Origin: Gallibacterium genomosp. 1
GTDB taxonomy: Bacteria; Pseudomonadota; Gammaproteobacteria; Enterobacterales; Pasteurellaceae
DNA length: 64,000 bases
Direction of reading: 5' to 3'
Assembly (NCBI RefSeq): GCF_000771875.1
Contig: NZ_JPXX01000005.1
Span: 114,549-178,548, forward strand
A program made the position numbers and the translations under genes. How positions within the stretch are numbered: the stretch's first letter is position 1; every line of letters begins with the position of its first letter. Of the stretch, positions 17,953-27,283 are shown in pieces. The notes beneath the pieces were generated by a model, which saw only the letters and a program-made list of their open reading frames with translations, made no database searches and was not told the DNA's origin.

Positions 17953-19122
17953 TTAGATAATTTTGTCTGTTTTTTCAATAAACCACGCTGCGATAGCCAT
18001 TACTAATACTAAACCGCAAAGAACCCAGATTTGTGGTAACCAGCTATGCCAAATACCATAGCCGTAACCGAATAATACCGGCCCACAGGCAGCTAAGAGA
18101 TATCCTCCGGATTGAACAACCCCTGATAATCTAGCCGTATTGGTTGGTGAGGTAGTTTTTACAGATAGCATTGTTAAAAGATAAGGGAATAATGCACCAC
18201 CTGCTAATCCGGTAAAAATATTGACAAATAGCCAATAGGTAATGCTTTGGTAATTTAATAACATCATCATTACGCCAAGTAAAGCGATTAACATAAAAAG
18301 TATAATAACGATTTGGCGTTTTTGGCTTGACCAACGGATAAAAGCAGTGGGTAAAAACAGCATTAATGGAATTGTTACCAACATAAAAACACCAAGCAAA
18401 TAGCCGGTTGTGTTGGCAGACAGACCGGCCTGTTGCCCCATTGTCGGTAACCACGCCAACGTAGTATAGAAATAAAGCGATTGTAAGCCACCGAAAATCA
18501 CGAAACACCATACATATTTATTTTTCCATAGCGTCGGATTATTTTGGTTTTTATTGTGCATGTCTAAATAATGGTTATGTTTGATATTAGGCAACCAAAC
18601 CAACAATGCAATCAGCAAAATAGCAGAAAGTAGCAGAATCATAGTTTGCCAACTGTAAGCTGTAGTAATTGGCATTGCTAATGATGAGCCGATGATAGTG
18701 GCAAAGGTCATTGATAGAGAATAGAGTGAAGTGAGTTTGCCTAAGCGGTTTGGTTGATTCGCCATAATAGTGCTTGGTAACAGTACATTGAGTACTGCAA
18801 TGCTGATACCGATTAGTACGGTGCCAGTAAAGAGCAGTGATAAAGAGAAAATTCTTAATGTAGAGCCAATTAACATTAAAACCAACGCCATTGCAAATAG
18901 TTTTTCTAAACCGAAGCGTTGACCGAGTTTTGCCGCAAAAGGCGAAACTAAAGCAAACATAATAAGTGGTAAGGTTGTTAGTATACCAAGTTGACTGATT
19001 GGAATAGAAAATTCAGTAGCAATTTCATGCAGAATAGGCGGAATAGCAGTAAATGGCATTCTTAGCACTACGCCAATCATCATAATGCCTAAAATTAAAA
19101 AAGTGGTATTTCTTTGTTTCAT
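17953..19122 (-). CDS. MFS transporter, CynX/NimT family
   Basis: A 389-residue major facilitator with 12 predicted membrane helices. The opening (LGIMMIGVVLRMPFTAIPPI) and the motif-A-like loop AAKLGQRFGLEKLF resemble the CynX/NimT/YeaN group, whose members export cyanate, nitroimidazoles or other small anions. No substrate can be assigned here. It stands as a single gene between two hairpins. The region lacks a regulator. Confidence 0.85.
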   Translation of the reverse strand: MKQRNTTFLILGIMMIGVVLRMPFTAIPPILHEIATEFSIPISQLGILTTLPLIMFALVSPFAAKLGQRFGLEKLFAMALVLMLIGSTLRIFSLSLLFTGTVLIGISIAVLNVLLPSTIMANQPNRLGKLTSLYSLSMTFATIIGSSLAMPITTAYSWQTMILLLSAILLIALLVWLPNIKHNHYLDMHNKNQNNPTLWKNKYVWCFVIFGGLQSLYFYTTLAWLPTMGQQAGLSANTTGYLLGVFMLVTIPLMLFLPTAFIRWSSQKRQIVIILFMLIALLGVMMMLLNYQSITYWLFVNIFTGLAGGALFPYLLTMLSVKTTSPTNTARLSGVVQSGGYLLAACGPVLFGYGYGIWHSWLPQIWVLCGLVLVMAIAAWFIEKTDKII

Positions 19123-19168
19123 TTTAATAAATTAGAAAATAGACTATAAATCAAAAAGTAGAAATAAC

Positions 19169-19190
19169 ACGCCCTCAAAAATGAGGGCGT
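19169..19190 (-). terminator. Terminator after potD
   Basis: ACGCCCTCA and TGAGGGCGT make a 9-bp GC-rich stem with an AAAA loop. The minus-strand tail is GTTATTTCTACTTTTTG. Confidence 0.8.
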
Positions 19191-19217
19191 TAATTAAAAA
19201 GTTTATTGTTATATCAC

Positions 19218-20276
19218 TTATTCAGCTGCTTTTAATTGTTGATAATAGTTTTCGTAATATTGAATTGCATCACCAACATCGTCTTGCCAATAACTGTTTT
19301 TCAATACATCTGTTGGTGGGTAGATGCTTGGATCTTCAGTAATTTCTTTTGGCAATAATTCTTTTGCTTTCAAGTTGGTTGTTGGGTAACCAATTTCGGT
19401 TGCCAAACGAGCAGCAACTTTAGGACTTAATAAATAGTTAATTAATTTATGTGCAGCATCAGGATTTTTAGATGTTTTAGGAATAGCTAAAGTGTCTACC
19501 CATAAAACCGGTCCTTCTTTTGGATAAACGGCATTGATAGGTGCATTTTCTTTTTTCGCAATACGAATAGAACCGTTCCACAATTGACCTAATTCAACTT
19601 CACCAGCGATAAATGAGTTTGCTGGATTATCGGAATTAAATGCCAATACATTCGGGCGGAGTTTTAATAACTCTTCGTATGCTTTTTTAATAATGGCTGG
19701 ATCTTTAGTGTTTGGATCTTCACCAAGTTTTAATAAAGCGATGTTGAAGACTTCACGGGCATCATCCAATAACTGTACTTTACCTTTATATTCCGGTTTC
19801 CAAAGATCCGCCCAAGAGGTGAATTGTTCCGCTTTGTAGGTGTCAGTATTGAAAGCAATTTCAGGCGCGCCTAACAATTGAGGAAGAGAATATTTATTAC
19901 CTGGATCATATGGTTTATCCAACATATTTGGATCAAGGTCTTTAATCACAGGTAATTTACTGTGATCTAAAGGTTGTAACATCCCTTCTTTTGCCATTTT
20001 GGATACAAAGTAATTTGATGGCGCAATGACATCATAAGTTGCACTATCACCCAAAGTTTTTAACTTAGCGTACATTGTTTCATTGGATTCAAGACTGGAA
20101 ACATTAACTTTAATGCCAGTTTCTTTAGTAAAGTCATCCAACAAACCGTCAGGTACGTATTCTGTCCAAGTATAAAGGTAAACGGTGTCCGCATCAGCGT
20201 GAACAGCCGTATTGATACCAAGAGCAAGTGCGCTAATACCTAATAAAGTAGTGATTTTTTTCACAAAATTCTCCAT
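19218..20276 (-). CDS. potD: Spermidine/putrescine-binding periplasmic protein
   Basis: A 352-residue solute-binding protein of the PotABCD polyamine importer. The signal peptide ends near NTAVHADAD. The family core (VYLYTWTEYVPDGLLDDFTK, SNETMYAKLKT, YDVIAPSNYFVSKM) and acidic/aromatic polyamine-pocket residues are present. No potA, potB or potC lies nearby, so it is an orphan; some Pasteurellaceae carry such extra potD copies. The ATG follows a GGAGAA-containing leader. An unusually structured 5' region lies upstream. Confidence 0.94.
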   Translation of the reverse strand: MENFVKKITTLLGISALALGINTAVHADADTVYLYTWTEYVPDGLLDDFTKETGIKVNVSSLESNETMYAKLKTLGDSATYDVIAPSNYFVSKMAKEGMLQPLDHSKLPVIKDLDPNMLDKPYDPGNKYSLPQLLGAPEIAFNTDTYKAEQFTSWADLWKPEYKGKVQLLDDAREVFNIALLKLGEDPNTKDPAIIKKAYEELLKLRPNVLAFNSDNPANSFIAGEVELGQLWNGSIRIAKKENAPINAVYPKEGPVLWVDTLAIPKTSKNPDAAHKLINYLLSPKVAARLATEIGYPTTNLKAKELLPKEITEDPSIYPPTDVLKNSYWQDDVGDAIQYYENYYQQLKAAE

Positions 20277-20632
20277 TACAGTAGTGAGTTAATGCCATAG
20301 CTCGACCAATGCCAAGCGACTAAAAAATCTTACGATTTTTATTGGTACTTGAACAATGTGTAAATGTTTCAACTCATCAAACAGTGCATTAAATGGAACT
20401 CATTTGATGCACTATTCTGACTTCGAAGTGAGATTCACTTCTAGTGAAGCATTCTACCCGAAAGGGTGAAGAAGAGTTTCAATGAAACCACATTTAGACA
20501 AGGTAAGCTATTCTATAAAGTGTGGGCAAATAAGGCAACAACTAATACGGATAAATATAAATTAGTTATAGGGCAACCTTCATATGTTGCCCATCAAAAA
20601 AATGTTAGTCATCATGCCACTAGGTAATAATA
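20277..20632 (-). promoter_or_regulatory. Hairpin-rich leader upstream of potD
   Basis: Reading the minus strand, TTGCCT and TATAGAAT near 20535-20512 could be a promoter, followed by about 230 bases of leader. Within it are at least four hairpins: 20476-20488 (GTTTC/GAAAC), 20456-20467 (ACCC-GAAA-GGGT), 20425-20441 (GAAGTGA/TCACTTC) and 20384-20412 (12-bp arms, one mismatch). A fifth, A/T-only hairpin at 20323-20340 lies nearer the gene. No known riboswitch class fits. It may be a cis-regulatory RNA or merely accumulated repeats. Confidence 0.4.
20571..20592 (-). terminator. Probable terminator after ycjF
   Basis: GGGCAAC and GTTGCCC form a 7-bp stem with an 8-base loop 41 bases past the ycjF stop. 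The tail is AT-rich but not a clean T run, so it is weak. Confidence 0.45.
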
Positions 20633-21688
20633 TTAACGTGCTTCTTTTTCTGCGGTTTTGAAAATATTATCTTTAATCACATTTTTAACTTCAGTAATTA
20701 ATAACTTATGAATGGTATGTAATCTTGGTTTCTCTTTTGCAGTGAAAGGAACGGGGCGACAAAATTCCATCGTTTTAATGCCTAATCGTGCTGTAAGCAG
20801 ACCGACACCAATACCTTGCGCGACACGTGCTGACAGCTTTGCAGTAAGATCTTGCGAAAGCCAATCCATTCCAATATCACGAATAACATCGGTTGCGCCG
20901 GCGAAAGCAATATTGAACAACACCATTCTGATTAAACGGATACGACTGAAATAACCCAATTTAACCCCATATAATGCTGCCAATTTGTTGATTAAACGTA
21001 GATGACGCCAAGCAACAAAAGCCATATCTACCAGTGCTAATGGACTAATTGCCACAATCATTGTTGCTTCAAGGGCTTGTTTATTAACAATTTTTTGCGC
21101 TTGCTGATCGAGTGGATGCAGAAATTCTTCACTGAAGAGTTTGAGCAATTCTGATGCGTTATAGCCTTGATTTGCATATTGCTGCCACTGTTGATATTGC
21201 GGTTGTTGTGGTGATATTTGCATATAGTTTAGTAATTGCTTTGTCAGCTTAGTACTATCTTCTGTGTTGCTGATCGGCGAATTAAGCTGCAAGTGTTGAC
21301 TCTGTTGTTGTAATATTGCCAGCTTTTTGAGTTGTCGTAATTGACGAAATTCTTTGACTACGGCACTGACACCAAAGACAACAATGGCAGCAAAAACGAG
21401 TGCAAATGCGAAATTAATCCATTGGTGCTGCTGCCAAGCATCGACCAACCACTGAATTGCCTGCGCAATGGTTGCTGCGCCAAACAGGGCAACAGTGCCA
21501 ATTAATCCTTTTTGCCACCAAGAAAGCGGACGCTGAATGGCTTGTTGTAATTGTTGCTCCATTTCACCCTCTTCCTGATATGCGCTTTGATCGAGTTCAA
21601 CTTGGGTAGGGTGAAATTCTCGTTTTGTTTTTAGCTTTTCCGGCTGCGGTTCGCTGTCTTGGGGTTGAAATAGGTGTTTATTGTTCAT
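20633..21688 (-). CDS. ycjF: YcjF/UPF0283 family membrane protein
   Basis: A 351-residue inner-membrane protein. A charged, Gln-rich N-terminus precedes two membrane helices (about residues 60-80 and 92-112), a Gln-rich soluble stretch, and a conserved C-terminal half (VDMAFVAWRHLRLINKLAAL, GVKLGYFSRIRLIRMVLFNI) typical of DUF697. Function is unknown; in E. coli it lies with ycjX next to the phage-shock operon. Its start overlaps the ycjX stop (TAATG), giving coupling. No psp genes are seen in the window. Confidence 0.88.
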   Translation of the reverse strand: MNNKHLFQPQDSEPQPEKLKTKREFHPTQVELDQSAYQEEGEMEQQLQQAIQRPLSWWQKGLIGTVALFGAATIAQAIQWLVDAWQQHQWINFAFALVFAAIVVFGVSAVVKEFRQLRQLKKLAILQQQSQHLQLNSPISNTEDSTKLTKQLLNYMQISPQQPQYQQWQQYANQGYNASELLKLFSEEFLHPLDQQAQKIVNKQALEATMIVAISPLALVDMAFVAWRHLRLINKLAALYGVKLGYFSRIRLIRMVLFNIAFAGATDVIRDIGMDWLSQDLTAKLSARVAQGIGVGLLTARLGIKTMEFCRPVPFTAKEKPRLHTIHKLLITEVKNVIKDNIFKTAEKEAR

Positions 21689-23097
21689 TATGTTAATTTG
21701 TCTCCTAATAAATATTCTAAAACTGAATCAAGTCGTAAGTGTGGTAATGGCTCGCCTTCAAGCGCCGTTTGCGGTTCAAACTGATCAAATTCAAAAGCGG
21801 AATTTTTCCAGAAATCGGCAGTTGGTAGCCGTTGTGGCACTGATCCGGGAAAGAGTGTTACCGATTTTTTATCTATACTTCTAACGCCTTGAATGGCTTT
21901 AAATTGCTGCCCCTGTTCTTCTACAATCACTTGTTGTGTGGCACGAATCGCCGCAAATGCGGTGAAATCAATATCAATATGTGAAAATTGTAGATGCTCA
22001 CCTTCTGACTGAACTAATTGTCGTAACAGACTGATCAAATTGGGAATTTGATCGGTTGTAATATGATCCGCTTTAGTTGCGGCAAACAACAATTTGTCGA
22101 TTTTTGGCGAAAACAGACGGCTGAAAAAATTGCGTTGTCCGTAATGAAAACTTTGGAATAAAGCCCGTAATGCCATTTGCATATCAATAAACGCTTGATG
22201 GCTATGATTAAGCGCTGTTAGACAATCAGCCAGAATAATTTGACGATCAAAACGTGAAAAATGTTGCTGGTAAAAGGCTTTGACAATTTGATCTCTGTAA
22301 TAGCAATAACGTTGTTGCAACACCGAAAAATAACTCTGTTTGTCGGCATTTTTTTGTAACTGTTGCCATTGTTGTTCAGAAAGATGAACCAATGGAAAAA
22401 ATTGCAAAGCGATTGCGCCTTCCGCTTCTCCGGGAAGAATAAAGCGTCCCGGTTGAATAAAGTAAAAACCGGCGGATTTACATTGATGCAGATAGTCGGT
22501 GTAATCTTTGGCAAGTTGAGCTAAAAAGTGTTCATCTGCGACTTGTGTAAGATCGAGCTTTTGCAATTTTTCCAACCAAGGCTGAGCCAGTTGTTTTCGT
22601 TCTCCTTGCAACAGTTGGTGCATAGCTTGCGACCAATGTTGAAAATCTTGTGATAATAAAGGTAAATCAAGCAGCCATTCTCCGGGATAGTCAAAAATAT
22701 CCAAATAAAGCACACCGTTTGCTTTAATATGACGTAATAAACTTCGGCTATGTTGGTAATGAATTTCTAATCTGGTTTCACTTAATCCACGAGTTGATTG
22801 AGGCCATTGTGGTGGTGATTTTTGCAGTGATAGCAAATTATCTTCATATTCAAAACGGGGAAGCTCCCAATTTTTTTGAGTTAGGCGCTTAACACCTAAA
22901 ATGCGGTGATGACGAGCAGCATTGAATAATGGCAATTGAGGGTGTTCTACCGTATTTAATGATAATAGTTGATTGATAAATCCGGTGATAAATGTAGTTT
23001 TCCCACTTTGGCTTAAGCCGGTTACCGCCAGACGTAAAGTTTGATCCAAGCTGCGTTCAATCAAATTATCTAGTTCGTTTTGTAACGTTTTTAGCAT
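21688..23097 (-). CDS. ycjX: YcjX family P-loop NTPase
   Basis: A 469-residue cytoplasmic P-loop protein. Walker A is GLSQSGKTTFI near residues 27-37, and the Walker B-like segment VLYLDIFDYPGEWLLDLPLL follows. YcjX proteins are stress-associated nucleotide hydrolases of unsettled role, and this pairs with ycjF in the usual operon. Its position next to the sap operon matches other Pasteurellaceae. The start ATG follows a weak ribosome site. Confidence 0.9.
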   Translation of the reverse strand: MLKTLQNELDNLIERSLDQTLRLAVTGLSQSGKTTFITGFINQLLSLNTVEHPQLPLFNAARHHRILGVKRLTQKNWELPRFEYEDNLLSLQKSPPQWPQSTRGLSETRLEIHYQHSRSLLRHIKANGVLYLDIFDYPGEWLLDLPLLSQDFQHWSQAMHQLLQGERKQLAQPWLEKLQKLDLTQVADEHFLAQLAKDYTDYLHQCKSAGFYFIQPGRFILPGEAEGAIALQFFPLVHLSEQQWQQLQKNADKQSYFSVLQQRYCYYRDQIVKAFYQQHFSRFDRQIILADCLTALNHSHQAFIDMQMALRALFQSFHYGQRNFFSRLFSPKIDKLLFAATKADHITTDQIPNLISLLRQLVQSEGEHLQFSHIDIDFTAFAAIRATQQVIVEEQGQQFKAIQGVRSIDKKSVTLFPGSVPQRLPTADFWKNSAFEFDQFEPQTALEGEPLPHLRLDSVLEYLLGDKLT

Positions 23098-23225
23098 AAT
23101 AGACTTAAATTTATTTAATTGTTGTTAGTGTAGCTGATTTTTTAGAAGTGAAAAAAGTATTTGTTGTGATATATAACGATGAATTGCGTTTTATCAAGAG
23201 AACGATTTTTAAGAAAGATTAAAGA

Positions 23226-23260
23226 AAAATACGTTTTAACATAATGTTAAAACGTATTTT
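23226..23260 (-). terminator. Perfect 15-bp hairpin, minus-strand terminator
   Basis: AAAATACGTTTTAAC and its exact complement flank the loop ATAAT. The minus-strand tail is TTTTTCTTTAAT, so it would end a minus-strand transcript arising between here and sapA. Confidence 0.6.
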
Positions 23261-23284
23261 CAAAAGGAGGTTTTTTTAATCAGA

Positions 23285-23380
23285 TTAGCGATTTTCACCA
23301 AGTGGGACTTCTGCATCCGGTTCGTGAAAATTTCCTAATTTTATCAATAAGATATAGTGTTTTTTACTATTAGCTTTCAT
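23285..23380 (-). CDS. Possible 31-residue peptide or gene fragment
   Basis: ATG to TAA encodes 31 residues ending GNFHEPDAEVPLGENR, which looks like genuine protein sequence. The frame stays open upstream of the ATG for a few codons and no ribosome site precedes it, so it may be the tail of a decayed gene. The 15-bp terminator hairpin sits 25 bases downstream in the right orientation. I do not recognise it. Confidence 0.25.
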   Translation of the reverse strand: MKANSKKHYILLIKLGNFHEPDAEVPLGENR

Positions 23381-23739
23381 TTTGTTGAAATGATAACTGA
23401 CGAAATGATAAAACAAAAAATATTTTATATAATAAAAAAATAATCAATAGGAGTTATTTGGTTAAAAATTACACCAATTTTATTAAAGCTAAATCGGTTT
23501 AGTGATGATTTTTTATAAATTAAGGAATGAAATTTATTCTGTTTGGAGTATTTTAATTAAGATTATGATATTTTTTGTATCTAGAATTAAAAACAAAGTA
23601 TTGATTAAGATCGTGATTTTGATGATTTAATAGACTATTAACGATAATATCCTTTTACAAAGAAGCAATCGCTAGTTAATATGCTGGTTTGCTGAATTTA
23701 GATGAGAATAGATTAGTAAGTAAGTAAGCTGGTTTTTCA

Positions 23740-25434
23740 ATGGCTTTGATTAAATATATTACAATTTTTATCTGCTTTATCTTCGTACAGACGGCATTTT
23801 CGGCACCAAGAGTTCCAAAAGAGGTGTTGAATAATGGTTTAGTTTATTGTACACACGATTTACCTGTGTCGTTGAATCCACAAACGGCAGAGATTGGTAG
23901 TCATACCAATATTGTTGCTGATCAGATATATAATAAATTATTTGAACTGACGGGAAATGATAATCAGGTCGTACCTTCGTTGGCAACTTCGTATCACATC
24001 TCAGCGGACGGTAAACATATTTTGATTAATTTACGTCGAGGTGTGAAATTTCACAGTACAGGTTGGTTTACGCCAACAAGAGATTTTAATGCGGAAGATG
24101 TTGTTTTTTCTTTAAATCGTATTTTAGGAAAAAATGACGGTATTTTGCCTGTGAATGATGATTTTGATGAGGAAAACAGTAAAATTTCGCAATATCAGTT
24201 GTTCAATGAGAAAGCAAAAAATAAACATTTTCCCTATTTTGAAAGTATTAAATTAAGGAATAAAATTAATTCGGTTGTCGCTTTAAATCCTTATCAAGTT
24301 CAGATTAATCTGGTTTCCCCAGATGCTTCAGTGCTTTCCCATCTTTCCGGACCTAATGCCGTGATTTTGTCGTATGAATATGCTCTACAACTCAATGCTG
24401 ATGGTAATTTGGCACAATTGGATATTTTGCCTATCGGTACTGGGCCTTATCAATTAAAGAGTTATTTTCGCGATAAAAATATTCGCTTAGTAAGAAATGA
24501 TGGTTATTGGGGAGAAAAAGCGAATATTAAAAATATTGTCATTGATGTTTCAACAACAAAAACAGGACGCTTGGCAAGGTTTTTAAATGGTGAATGTGAT
24601 ATTGTCGCATTTCCAGATGCAAGCCAGCTCAAATTATTAAATGAACGTTTGCCTAGTGTGCAAATAAGTTCTTCCGATAGTATGAATTTATCTTTTTTAG
24701 CATTAAATATGAAGCGCCCAATTATGCAAAATATTGATGTAAGACGAGGGATAGCTTATGCAATTAATCGACCTCGGATTATTAAACATATTTTTTATGA
24801 TACGGCTAAAATTGCACAAAGTATTATTCCACAAATTTCGTGGGCTTCGCGTTTTAATGCGACTTCATTTGAATATAATTACGATCCAATAAAGGCAAAA
24901 TCATTATTATCTGATAAATTACTTAATCTCTCTCTTTGGGTAATTAATGAAGAGCAAGTTTATGATCCTAATCCAGTCAAATTAGCAGAAATGATAAAAT
25001 ATGATTTGGAACAATTAGGTATAAAATTGAATGTAAAAGTAGTATCTTATAATTTTCTTAAACAGAGTGTAGAGGATGGTACGGATAATTATGATATGAT
25101 TTTAACAGGTTGGATTACAAATAATTTAGATCCGGATAGTTTCCTAAGACCAATATTAAGTTGTCCATCACAAAATACTATCTCTAATTTAAGTAATTGG
25201 TGTCATCCACCACTTGATGCATTATTAATTAGAGCATTGCAAACTAATGTACAGTTATTAAGAGCATTGGACTATGATATGGCACAGCAATTAATTATTA
25301 GACAAGTGCCGATTATCCCGATTGCTACAGTAAATAATGTATTAGTTTCAAATAATCGGGTAATAGGATTAAATATGACGTCATTTGGAAATATTCATTT
25401 TTCATCATTGTCTTTAAATGAGGGGAAAAAATGA
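23740..25434 (+). CDS. sapA: Antimicrobial peptide/haem-binding periplasmic protein SapA
   Basis: A 564-residue family 5 (DppA/OppA-like) solute-binding protein. The signal peptide ends near VQTAFSAP. Family features are CTHDLPVSLNPQTAEIGSHT, the core around FNAEDVVFSLNRIL, and PIGTGPYQLKSY. In Haemophilus, SapA binds host antimicrobial peptides and haem for import and destruction. It heads a five-gene operon and its stop overlaps sapB (ATGA). The direct ribosome site is poor. Binding specificity here is inferred from the operon, not from residues. Confidence 0.94.
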   Translation: MALIKYITIFICFIFVQTAFSAPRVPKEVLNNGLVYCTHDLPVSLNPQTAEIGSHTNIVADQIYNKLFELTGNDNQVVPSLATSYHISADGKHILINLRRGVKFHSTGWFTPTRDFNAEDVVFSLNRILGKNDGILPVNDDFDEENSKISQYQLFNEKAKNKHFPYFESIKLRNKINSVVALNPYQVQINLVSPDASVLSHLSGPNAVILSYEYALQLNADGNLAQLDILPIGTGPYQLKSYFRDKNIRLVRNDGYWGEKANIKNIVIDVSTTKTGRLARFLNGECDIVAFPDASQLKLLNERLPSVQISSSDSMNLSFLALNMKRPIMQNIDVRRGIAYAINRPRIIKHIFYDTAKIAQSIIPQISWASRFNATSFEYNYDPIKAKSLLSDKLLNLSLWVINEEQVYDPNPVKLAEMIKYDLEQLGIKLNVKVVSYNFLKQSVEDGTDNYDMILTGWITNNLDPDSFLRPILSCPSQNTISNLSNWCHPPLDALLIRALQTNVQLLRALDYDMAQQLIIRQVPIIPIATVNNVLVSNNRVIGLNMTSFGNIHFSSLSLNEGKK

Positions 25435-26390
25435 TTATTGCTTTGATTAGACGACTATTACTGATTTTTATCTCTTTAGTGATTTTATCAATATTAGCAT
25501 ATACCATTATGTTGAAAGATCCTCTTAATCAAGTCTTATTTGAAGGTTCAACCCTTCAAGGATATTTGCAGTATATTGAAAAATTAGCAAATGCAGATTT
25601 TGGTATTACATATATCGGTGGTGAACTCTTAAGAGATCAAATTTTATCTGTTTTACCTTCAACTTTAGAATTATGTATTGCTGCGATGATTTTGGCTTTG
25701 TTATTTGGAATTCCATTAGGGTTTATAGGAGCATTAAGTAATCGTTCTGTTAGTAAATTCATACGAGGTTTTTCTTCAGTAGGGCTATCTATTCCAGTTT
25801 ATTGGATTGGTTTAATTTTATTATATTTGGCAGCAATTTATAATTGGGAAATTTCATCAGTTGGTCAATATAATGCATTATATGAAATTAAACCGGTAAC
25901 CGGTTTTGCGATTATTGATGTTTGGTTTGTGGAAGAACCGTATAAAATTAAAATTGTGCAAAGTGTATTGCAACATTTGGTATTGCCGACATTGGTTTTA
26001 ATGATTATGCCGATGATGGAGATTATCCGATTAACACAGCATAGGGCGGAGCAGGTTATTTCGGCCAATTATACTAAGACTGCTTTAACTCGTGGTTGGT
26101 CAAAATTTAAGATTCTTCGTGTTTATTTATTACGTAACACATTAGCACCTATATTGCCTTATATTATTCGTACATTTACTTTGACACTAGCAGCTTGTAT
26201 GTTGATTGAAAATATTTTTAATTGGTCTGGCATAGGTCAGTGGTTAATTGCTGCACTTTCTGAACAGGATTATAATGCGGTAGCAAGTGGGGTTATTGTA
26301 ATTGGAATAGTGGTATTATTTATTAATTTATTAGCAGATTTAAGTGAATTTATTTTAGATCCGTTTAAGAAAAAGGCTTGGTATGATTGA
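25431..26390 (+). CDS. sapB: Sap transporter permease SapB
   Basis: A 319-residue inner-membrane permease of the dipeptide/oligopeptide ABC family. About six membrane helices are predicted, with the conserved cytoplasmic loop RAEQVISANYTKTALTRGWS that contacts the ATPases (EAA-like loop). It starts inside the sapA stop codon and ends inside the sapC start region (8-base overlap). It forms the channel with SapC. Confidence 0.94.
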   Translation: MIIALIRRLLLIFISLVILSILAYTIMLKDPLNQVLFEGSTLQGYLQYIEKLANADFGITYIGGELLRDQILSVLPSTLELCIAAMILALLFGIPLGFIGALSNRSVSKFIRGFSSVGLSIPVYWIGLILLYLAAIYNWEISSVGQYNALYEIKPVTGFAIIDVWFVEEPYKIKIVQSVLQHLVLPTLVLMIMPMMEIIRLTQHRAEQVISANYTKTALTRGWSKFKILRVYLLRNTLAPILPYIIRTFTLTLAACMLIENIFNWSGIGQWLIAALSEQDYNAVASGVIVIGIVVLFINLLADLSEFILDPFKKKAWYD

Positions 26391-27270
26391 GCAGAGGGTA
26401 GAAGATTTCCGGAATACGAAAGCAAAAAAAGCAATTTGGAAAATATTCAGTAAAGATCGTATTGCTTTATTCAGTTTATTCTGTTTTTCCGGATTGGTAG
26501 TTATTGCTATTTTAGTACCATTTTTATCACCATATTCTCCGGATCAACAATTTATAGGTAATGAATTAATGCCACCATTTTGGGATAAAAGTGGTAATTT
26601 AGTTTTTTTATTGGGAACTGATGATATCGGACGAGATTTATTTAGTCGTATTTTATGGGGAGTTCATTATACATTCGGTTCTGCATTGATTATTGTGTTA
26701 GCAATTTTAATAATTGGTGGTGGTCTAGGGTTAATCATTGGAATTAATCAAGGGGTAAAATCTAGAACATTAAAATATCTTGGTGATGTATTTTTATCCA
26801 TTCCAATTTTATTGGTCGCTATTATTATTGCGGCATTAATTAATAGTGGGTTAACCAATGCAATGTTGGCTATTTTTTTAGCTTTATTACCTCATTTTAT
26901 TCATCAAATAGATAATGCTGTACAACAGGAATTACAAAAAGATTATGTATTATTACTTCGTTTGGAAGGTATTTCAAAATATATTTTATTAAAAGAAACT
27001 ATTTTACCTAATATTTTTCCGGTTTTTGTCAGAGAGACAGCTAGAATATTTATTCTAGCAATTATGGATGTGAGTGCATTAAGCTTTATTTCTTTGGGAG
27101 CATCATCAACAATGCCGGAATGGGGAGCGATGATAAGAGATTCGGTTGATTTATTATATATTGCGCCTTGGGCGGTTGTGTTACCAGGAACTGCGATAAT
27201 GTTTTCTATTTTGGTCATTAACGTATTAAGTAACAGCTTATTACGATCCTTCTATAAATATTATTCATAG
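26383..27270 (+). CDS. sapC: Sap transporter permease SapC
   Basis: The second permease subunit, 295 residues. The N-terminal cytoplasmic segment precedes a first helix (about 27-47), then LGTDDIGRDLFSRILWGV, the hallmark of DppC/OppC-type permeases. The EAA-like loop lies near LRLEGISKYILLKETILPNI. Overlaps sapB and precedes sapD by 13 bases with a GGAGGGAG ribosome site. Confidence 0.94.
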   Translation: MIEQRVEDFRNTKAKKAIWKIFSKDRIALFSLFCFSGLVVIAILVPFLSPYSPDQQFIGNELMPPFWDKSGNLVFLLGTDDIGRDLFSRILWGVHYTFGSALIIVLAILIIGGGLGLIIGINQGVKSRTLKYLGDVFLSIPILLVAIIIAALINSGLTNAMLAIFLALLPHFIHQIDNAVQQELQKDYVLLLRLEGISKYILLKETILPNIFPVFVRETARIFILAIMDVSALSFISLGASSTMPEWGAMIRDSVDLLYIAPWAVVLPGTAIMFSILVINVLSNSLLRSFYKYYS

Positions 27271-27283
27271 GAGGGAGAAAATA

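Larger units (their letters stand above)
23098..23739. other. Long AT-rich intergenic region between ycjX and sapA
   Basis: About 640 bases with no substantial frame. It contains a perfect 15-bp hairpin (23226-23260) and a small minus-strand frame ending just upstream of it (23285-23380). The 340 bases before sapA are very AT-rich and should hold the sap promoter, but no operator is recognisable. Confidence 0.5.

Noticed and set aside
23713..23727. GTAA tetranucleotide repeat before sapA, considered as a phase-variation tract
   Set aside because: Only about three copies, too few for slippage, and it is outside the reading frame.
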